From positions 11,399,831 to 11,463,830 of the forward strand of contig CM066914.1 in assembly GCA_033964015.1 (NCBI GenBank): a stretch of DNA of 64,000 nt. Direction: 5' to 3'. The translations under genes were made by a program, and so were the position numbers. This DNA comes from Scolanthus callimorphus. Taxonomy: Eukaryota; Cnidaria; Anthozoa; Actiniaria; Edwardsiidae. Positions 57,374 to 64,000 of this stretch are shown piece after piece. The notes under the pieces were generated by a model, which was not told the origin of the DNA, did no database searches, and worked only from the letters and a program-made list of their open reading frames with translations. Every line of letters starts with the position of its first letter. Positions within the stretch are counted from its first letter, which is position 1.

Positions 57374-57850
57374 CTTTAGAATGGACATACGAAAACTTTG
57401 TAACAAATGCTGAATCCTAAGAGGATGTGTCCCAGAACGTTATAGCGGAGCCGGCCCCTGGTTACTACCTCCAGTGTTATTGTTGTTGTTGTTGTTGTAT
57501 ATACGAACACTACAAGAGAAGCACCGCCAAGAGAAAAAGAGATGCGTAGAGGTGCTTGTAGCAAGAAGAAGGCTTGAAAAGAAACTACAAGAACAGCAAA
57601 CCTTGCCCAAGCAACGCAAAGGCATACGATTTGCACCAAGACGAAAATATATGTTAACTAAAGGAATTTGTGGTCCTGGTCCTGAAAGGCCTCGTGGGAC
57701 CACAGAAAGCAGTGCATGACTCCTGGCTTCTTTAGAATGGACATACGAAAACTTTGTAACAAATGCTGAATCCTAAGAGGATGTGTCCCACAACGTTATA
57801 GCGGAGCCGGCCCCTGGTTACTACCTCCAGTGTTGTTGTTGTTGTTGTTT
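57159..57850. repeat. 346-bp tandem duplication of the final exon and 3'UTR
   Basis: Sequence from 57159 (gaacactacaagagaagcac) repeats from 57505, including the stop codon and the following UTR to a (TTG)n tract. The second copy differs at few positions (a GAG to GGG codon change, a short insertion after the stop). It has no usable splice acceptor in front, so it is probably UTR. Confidence 0.93.
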
Positions 57851-58068
57851 CGTCAATCTGGATTGTTGGGCCACCTAAATTGGACAAAGATGTCAAGATG
57901 TACACGTGATGAAACAAGATGTACATGTGATGTGACGTCAACCACAATCGCTTGATATTCACAAACTGATATATTCACCACCCCACGTGTTTGAAAGCCA
58001 AAATAATTCAAAAGTTTAAAGCTAATGTCACCATGATATTGTGCATGATATTTGTTTTAGCCGCTTTT

Positions 58069-58074
58069 AATAAA
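58069..58074 (+). terminator. Possible polyadenylation signal of the channel gene
   Basis: AATAAA about 700 bases after the TGA. The tandem 3' duplication would then be UTR. Confidence 0.3.
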
Positions 58075-59173
58075 ATCCACCCCATAAAGGTTTTTACATG
58101 AGTATACATCTAAAAAAGAGATGTTAGCTTCTTTTTCTTTACACCAAAGCTAAAGCAGTCAACACATTTTGCTGCTACCTCTGTTACCAAATTTCTTAGT
58201 TTTTCACGCCTTGGCAATAACATGGAAATCATCTTCTATGGCGCATTCTTGTTATTCTGTCCTTGGCAACCTTTCAGTCTTTGCTCTAGTGTGCCTCCCT
58301 TTGTCCATTTGTATGGAAACTGTACTCGCGTGAGCATAATTCTATGAGCAATGGCGGGAGTGCGTACAAGGTCATCGGCCACTTTAGCTCCTCTCAACTT
58401 AGCGTGCTATTTAACCGGCTCTCTCCAAATCGATCGCTGAGATTGAATTCATGGATGAGACATCTGGCGGTACTCTAAATACTGGTCATTTCATGGACTG
58501 GACTACAAGGGGTGTAGAGCGGTCTCTTGAAAAAGCTTGATGTTTGCAAAATTGAGCGTTCGCGTGTTCGAAAAGTTCGGATTTGTGATTGGCTGCAAAA
58601 TTATGGTCTTCTAAAGGTTCACCACAGGTATCCCATCCGTTGGCATGTTTCCCTGCCGCCGCCTTTTCGCCCATTAGGCATCTACCAATTGTATTCAGTC
58701 CTCGCTAATTACACGGCTGTGCCAATCCTTGGTGGTGTAGTATCTAATTTTTTTTTAACCGCATATAATTAAAGTGCAAATACCTACTGATGTCTATTGA
58801 GAAAAAACACCTGTTTCGCAAATGACGGGCCGCTGCGAAAGCTGAATTTTATACAGAAATCCATATAACCGTGCCATAACAAGCAACACTCTTGTGATAG
58901 CTCAGCTTATCGGAAAAAGTGGAAAATCGTGCCTAGGTTTGTATTGATAGTAGTATTTCTATTTTAACGACTGAAACGGGAACGTCAAGTGTTCTGTCCC
59001 AATAGGTTTATAATGTTTATGCTCTAAGAAAACAAATAATTCAGACGCACACGATTCGGTAACTGGCGCCGCTTCTGATTTGCAATGCTTATAAGTTATG
59101 CTTCTTTTCGTCCGTCAGATTGTGACTTCTGTAGCAATGTATAACAAAGAAATTCAAATGATATGTTGCTCTG

Positions 59174-59371
59174 CTAGATATTTCTGGTAGCTTCGCTAGT
59201 GTGGTTATATTGACGGTATATCTTATATATTATCAGAATAGTCAACAAACCAGCTGCAGCTATAAATATTGATATAGCAACGCACAGCACAAATACCCAC
59301 AACAAACCAAGCGGGTCGTTAGGCTTTCCCGCGCGAGATAAGCCAAGCAGTGCAATGATAATCAGATTCAT
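59174..59371 (-). CDS. Possible small single-pass membrane protein
   Basis: A 65-codon minus-strand ORF begins with a signal-like run (MNLIIIALLGLSRAG), then PNDPLGLLW and a long hydrophobic stretch (FVLCVAISIFIAAAGLLTILII) followed by a basic and polar tail (YKIYRQYNHTSEA). The arrangement is what a small type I membrane peptide would show. No family is recognised, no splice partner was found, and AT-rich non-coding DNA can produce such ORFs. It lies alone between the channel and dynein genes. Confidence 0.25.
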   Translation of the reverse strand: MNLIIIALLGLSRAGKPNDPLGLLWVFVLCVAISIFIAAAGLLTILIIYKIYRQYNHTSEATRNI

Positions 59372-59585
59372 TCTATTTAGTTCATCAATTCATTGAATAA
59401 ATATTTGTGAATGTGTACACAAAAATAATAATCACTCCATGCATATATTGCTACCGAAGATAAGTATTATACACTCTTCTTATAACCCTCGTTTATCATT
59501 AAGAAGAAAGCGCGCTCTGATTGGCCGAGAACTGTGTTGTCCTATGTATAAACGTAAAGGAGGCATATATATTAGAAGCCCCGCG

Positions 59586-59716
59586 TAAAGCCTAGTTTCC
59601 ATATAGTCGTATCTGTCGCATCAGTCGACCGTGAAACAATGGAAATTGAAATATTATTCTTTTGTTTCACGGTTGACTGATGCGACAGATAAGACTATAT
59701 GGAAACTAGGCTTTAA
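59586..59716. mobile_element. Near-perfect hairpin MITE
   Basis: taaagcctagtttccatata, gtc...tgtcgcatcagtcgaccgtg pairs with its inverted copy ending gactatatggaaactaggct, tta. The loop is about 30 bases. Confidence 0.75.
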
Positions 59717-60237
59717 GGGAGAGAGAGGAAATTGTAGTATGCAGACAAATATCTCGATTTGTAGGGACTCACCACAGAACGGATTGTCATAGTAATTGGC
59801 TTACGGCTGTTTCTCTTTGTTTATTGTATAAGGATTGCCCGAAACGCGCAAAGGGATCGGGGTATACACCTAATTCAAAACATAGGCACGCAGAGCGTAC
59901 GGGAAGCTATTTGCTGATGTGGGACAAGGGCCGGCAGTGCACAACCTTGTTCCCAGCATTCCCCAGAGATGGAACTTGATGGCGTCATCGGTTAACAATG
60001 CGGTGTTTATTTTCATTTTGGTTTTATCTCTTTTAAGAGATAAAAAGAAAATGTTTTGTATAAAACGAAAATATTTTGTATGCTCAGTAGCTAGCAACTT
60101 TTATTGTCTATAGTAGTTCTACCCTTTCCACTATCGATTTTGGAATAAAAAAAATCATTTTTTCATATACACACTACTTATACACGCAAAAAATACTTGC
60201 TTGCCTTTGAAAAATGCCTTTGAAAAAAAAACTAAAA

Positions 60238-60305
60238 AAAAAAACTGTGATCCCGCAGGGACTCGAACCCCGGACCTTCATATTATAGAGCGATGGTGCG
60301 CGAGA
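60238..60305 (-). pseudogene. tRNA-like 3' half (B box) or tRNA-derived SINE end
   Basis: On the minus strand the sequence reads GGTCCGGGGTTCGAGTCCCT followed by GCGGGATCACAG and a T run. GGTTCGAGTCC is a B-box/T-loop consensus and the oligo-T would terminate Pol III. The matching 5' acceptor strand (GTGATCCCG...) and D arm are not seen upstream, so it is a fragment. Confidence 0.5.
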
Positions 60306-61244
60306 ACTTTTTATTTATTAAATAGCTAAACACATCCACCATCCACATTCGATCGATCTCGGGGTTCATTTCATGGACTTGTTCTTTCTCATTTCTCGCC
60401 TGTAAGGTTGTTCCCCCTTTCAGTCTCATCCGTTTCATCCATATTTGTCTGTGTTTGTACTTTTAGTGACGGTTATTTGTCAATTTTGACCGGTGTTTGC
60501 AGAATTCCACGCTCGGATAACACATGACTCGATCGCATCACTGCAATGGGAAAACTCGCAATGATCAACCTCGTTAAAATTAGGTGATTGGGACAAAACA
60601 GCACTACGTTGAAAATATGCAGCACAAAACTGCATATTATCCAACACTCTGGCTTGATTTTATCTCTTGTAGCAATAAAATTAAGAAAACATATTGCGCA
60701 TGCTCAGTGGCAACTTTAATATTGTCAACGTTTTACTACCTTAACATATGTATATATTCGTCGTAATGGAAATATCCTGAATAATACACGATGGTGGGCA
60801 TGTATGACGTGATATCGAGTGCATGCTCAATTGACCTCACCTCCAAGAAGAAAATTCTCGTCCCACATGGACGACTGATTGGCCTATGTGGCCTATATAT
60901 ATGTTGGCAGAGGTAGAAGGCTTAAATGGGAGAAGCGAACAGACACAGGATACCCAACGCCGAACAAGTGACTGCCATGATGCTTCAAGGGAGGGGATAG
61001 TGGGAGAAGTACTGTAGCAAGGGGGGAGGGTAAAGGTGATGCAGGGCTATGATTGGCTAAATTCAAAAACTTGTAAGGGAGAGACTTCATGACTCGTGAT
61101 TCTTGTGCGACTGAAGTATGATCAATGTAGAAACAGGAGCAAAAGGAGCAACATGGAGTGCAAGCTGGATGATTCCCGCGAAGTGACATACTCACATAGT
61201 CACATAGTTCGAGGGCGATGACTAAGAAGCGATTTGCTATGCAA

Positions 61245-61382
61245 ATAGCTTCAAAAAGGTTGCTTTGGTCTTTGGTCTTTCAATTATAGCGCGAAACAAA
61301 GGAATTCTTTGCCTCAGTGACCACGAAACAAAGACGACCAAAGACCATTGACCAAAGCAACCTTTTCTGAATTAGGTGTAAA
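61245..61382. mobile_element. Foldback MITE of the TACACCTAATTCA family
   Basis: Left arm caaaaaggttgctttggtct, ttggtc pairs with right arm gaccaaagaccattgaccaa, agcaaccttttctgaattag. Confidence 0.65.
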
Positions 61383-61440
61383 GTTTAAATCCTTATCTCC
61401 AATGAGGAGACAGTTGGACAAATAGACTGTACTTTACATG

Positions 61441-61743
61441 TTACCAGTGGCGTAGCCAGGACCACTTTCAAGTGTAGGCAAACTATCGTAGCCGAAGGGA
61501 AGGGTAATTTAATTCAAATCACACTAGTAGGTCAATGTATGTAGCAAAAAAACGTTTTCTGGTCTGGTCATTTGCGATTTTCTGGCTTTCAAATCCGAAA
61601 CTTTTCGCTATTAGTAGGCTATAACTAATAGCCTACTAGTAGCTCAACCAATCAGAACCCAGCATTGACAATAGACCACTAGTGTGATTTGACCTAAAAC
61701 AATTATTCCTCTCGCCTTCATGGCCTCTGAGTCAATATCCTAT

Positions 61744-61774
<31 letters not shown>

Positions 61775-61775
61775 G

Positions 61776-61809
<34 letters not shown>

Positions 61810-62063
61810 GTCGAGATTCGAAGAGATGGCATAAAGGAATGGACAACGATTTTTTTAATGAACATGTTTTAAAAAGACATTCGTGCATAATGATAATGCC
61901 AAAACAAAACAAAACATACAAATAGCTTTTCAATAACAAAGATAGATGTTCAATCGTTGAAATACTCGTTCGTGAATGCCCAGAAAGAACAAGATTTTGT
62001 TTGCTAAGATGTTTAGGCAAATGCCTTTTTGCCTAGAGGTAGCTACGCCACAGGTTACTAGGT
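61441..62063. mobile_element. TIR element (CAGTGGCGTAGC ends) containing a hairpin
   Basis: Left end GTTACCAGTGGCGTAGCCAG pairs with the right end CTACGCCACAGGTTAC near 62042-62057. Within lies a palindrome at about 61697-61803 (acaattattcctc...gaggaataattgt) and a smaller one near 61607-61645 (tattagtaggc). No transposase ORF. Confidence 0.6.
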
Positions 62064-62331
62064 GACCATTTAGCCAGAAAGAGTTTATATCACAGTAAGA
62101 AACTTGATGTGAGGTCAAGAAAAACCTTTAAATAAACATGGTTTAAGTACTATTTACAATATGAAACTGCAGTCTACGGAATACAATTCCAAGGTTAAAT
62201 AAATCAAAGGTCTCAAAGCCAGCCCTAGAGGGACACACCCTCTAAGCAGTGGTTTAATGTCATCAAAAAGATGCATAATATTGTTTGTTTGCTATTACCG
62301 ATTATTTTATACTTCTGTAATTCGACAGACG

Positions 62332-62661
62332 ATGGCGCCCACAGACGTCGAAGACACCCTACGTCGAATCGCGGCTCATACAGGAGTGTTGGGTTATGTG
62401 GTTATCAATGAACATTGCAACGTGATTAAGTCATCGCTTGATCTTCCCACGACACAGTTGTACGCCGCACAGCTTGTCCCTCTCGTACAATTCGCTCAAA
62501 GCGTCGTGCGTGACATGGATCCACAAAATGAACTCCGGTTTGTGCGGTTGCGCACAGCCAAGCAAGAATTCATGATCGCTCCGGATAACGACTATGTTCT
62601 CGTGGTTATACAAAGATTATTATGTAACAGGGAAATCATGAAATCTCAAGAAGTTGAATAA
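62332..62661 (+). CDS. DYNLRB: Roadblock-type dynein light chain (DYNLRB-like), single exon
   Basis: A 109-residue ORF starts MAPTDVEDTLRRIAAHTGVLGYVVIN and contains VIKSSLDLPTTQLYA, VRDMDPQNELRFVRLRT, EFMIAPDNDYVLVVIQ. This matches roadblock/LC7 light chains over their whole length (about 96 residues) with a short C-terminal extension. The family forms homodimers that bind the dynein intermediate chain. The ATG at 62332 is chosen because homology begins there; an in-frame upstream extension (62257) has no family match. A splice-acceptor-like cgacag lies four bases before the ATG, hinting at a 5'UTR intron. There are no introns within the coding part, so it may be a retrocopy. AATAAA lies at 62700-62705. 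Confidence 0.9.
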   Translation: MAPTDVEDTLRRIAAHTGVLGYVVINEHCNVIKSSLDLPTTQLYAAQLVPLVQFAQSVVRDMDPQNELRFVRLRTAKQEFMIAPDNDYVLVVIQRLLCNREIMKSQEVE

Positions 62662-62699
62662 GATGTGTGATCGGTAATTAATAATTGGAAATTATAACT

Positions 62700-62705
62700 A
62701 ATAAA
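62700..62705 (+). terminator. Polyadenylation signal of the dynein light-chain gene
   Basis: AATAAA about 40 bases after the stop codon. Chosen by position and motif only. Confidence 0.5.
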
Positions 62706-64000
62706 CGAACAGCGGTGTAACCAGCCAAGCCCGTAGGCCAATTTTAAAGCTATACATTTTTCTAGCATATCGTAGATGTAATATACATTTTCATGGCATG
62801 CAACATCTAAAGCAGTTGCTATTCAGTATGGTACGCAGCCTACGGGCCTGTAAATTTCTGGAGGGGCTTTGGGTACACGTTGCACTATATTCATGAGCTG
62901 GTCTGTAGATTTGCAAAATCCTGCGTATACGCCCGAGGCTGTGACTGAAACTTTTTAAGTTCTGCCTCCATGGCTTTTGGCACGACATGGAAATATACTC
63001 AGCATGTGACATGCGCACGGTAATATTGGTCAGCCTTTTGGTAGTTTCATTTATCATTATCATTTATTTCAGGTAGTTAACGTTGGAAATTGGTACAACC
63101 ACATAATAGTGGATTCAGTGGTAACTATGAAGTTTATTTAACTTTTTTTGCAGGAGTACAATTTGTAGAAGGTCAATTTTTTTCAAAATCTGGAAACTTT
63201 TCAGGTGGTTGTACCTGCTTCATATCGGTGTTTGTCTGGAAATACTGCATTTCAAAAACAGTTGAATTCTGGGAGGTTTTTTATTTTTCTTTCAATTTTT
63301 TCATATGCTTAGTTATTGCAAAGGGACTGCAAAGCATCATATCTTTATTGAAGCAATTTTGTCTAAGCATTCAACTGCTGCAGTATAGTGAACTATAGTG
63401 AACATGCTGTGTAAATATTTAAATATATTGAATAAAATTAATCTTTGCCACAAGTAAAACTATATTGTAACATCCAAAGAGCCTGCTTTGGTAGCTTCCA
63501 GTAAACATAGCAGTTGAATGATTCTACTTTTCTTGATCCAGCCATCAAAATATATGTCACTTTGAAGGTCAACAAACAACGAGAAGCAACATCTCAATAA
63601 TTACTGTAGTTCAGCACAAAGCTGCAAATAACAGTCAAAATAAAAGAATTTCATCCAAATCAGCGTTCAAGCATAAAATTTAATTCCAAACAACTGATTA
63701 TTTGTAGCTCTGGTGGTCTATTTAGAATTGTATCTAGAATATAGAATTGTATTTAATCCTTTGTCTAATATAGCTCCATACAACTTGGGTTTTTGCCAAA
63801 ATAAAGTTTTCCAAGTTGTTCAGAGTATATTTGTGTTATAAAGCTAGCTTCTTTTCAGGCTGAGATTTATTTTTTTTCTTCAGTCTAGATGGATCTGGAT
63901 ATTGGGGATGTTCAATGACCCCTTTCCCAAATTTATATTCTAAGAATTCTTTTACATGATTAGGTGCTGAAGCTTTTACCCCTACAAATTGTATTTTTGT
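62706..64000. other. No gene recognised at the window end
   Basis: AT-rich, with short ORFs lacking domain signal (for example 63090-63398 plus). Confidence 0.4.

Larger units (their letters stand above)
57853..62331. other. Intergenic region, mostly MITEs
   Basis: Apart from the elements, the tRNA-like fragment and the doubtful small ORF listed separately, nothing was recognised. No core promoter for the dynein gene stands out. Confidence 0.4.

Noticed and set aside
57505..57719. Second coding copy of the cytoplasmic tail
   Set aside because: No acceptor upstream and located after the stop codon; treated as duplicated UTR.

Overview
The window reads as nuclear DNA of an invertebrate animal, most likely an anthozoan cnidarian (sea anemone or coral). 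This is inferred from AT-rich DNA, GT-AG introns, dense foldback MITEs, long intronic minisatellites and the kinds of domains encoded. There is no prokaryotic-style gene packing. Three genes can be supported: an SLX9/FAM207A homologue on the minus strand (8988-10785, five exons), a very large mosaic membrane-protein gene on the plus strand (about 14911-57373, about 44 exons, roughly 3,950-4,000 residues), and a single-exon roadblock-type dynein light chain on the plus strand (62332-62661).

The mosaic gene is the main content. Following splice sites and phases, its order is: hydrophobic leader exon, discoidin (F5/8C), pentraxin-like, fibrinogen-related, second pentraxin-like, partial LamG, TLDc, an unassigned beta-rich module, LamG, fucolectin-type (FTP), half a MAM domain, a second TLDc split by an inserted FTP domain, a small EGF-like exon, a Cys-rich exon, LamG, SEA, eleven fibronectin type III domains, then an ionotropic-glutamate-receptor-like core and a basic cytoplasmic tail. 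The core has the order S1, M1, pore loop, M3, S2, M4. Its pore loop carries the potassium-channel filter TTVGYGD, split by an intron inside the first filter glycine codon. The Arg that normally holds the ligand alpha-carboxylate in this family appears to be Gln. The prediction is a K+-selective iGluR-type channel with a giant adhesive, lectin-like ectodomain, possibly cut at the SEA domain. Nearly all ectodomain modules are bounded by phase-1 introns, the signature of exon shuffling.

About nine places in the ectodomain need one extra base to keep a conserved domain in frame, mostly in short homopolymers. No in-frame stop made by substitution was seen, and the FN3 exons (one exception) and the channel exons are clean. 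Consensus deletion errors are the simplest explanation, but a decaying allele is not excluded.

Introns hold 25-, 34-, ~60- and 31-bp minisatellites and a 30-bp array that copies an exon end with its splice donor. Two MULE-like foldback elements sharing end sequences sit inside or at the edge of two different minisatellites, with 9- and 10-bp target duplications. One MITE abuts a splice donor. Regions 1-8785, 10786-14910, 57374-62331 and 62662-64000 hold mainly repeats, MITEs, retrotransposon tails, a tRNA-like 3' half and one doubtful small ORF.
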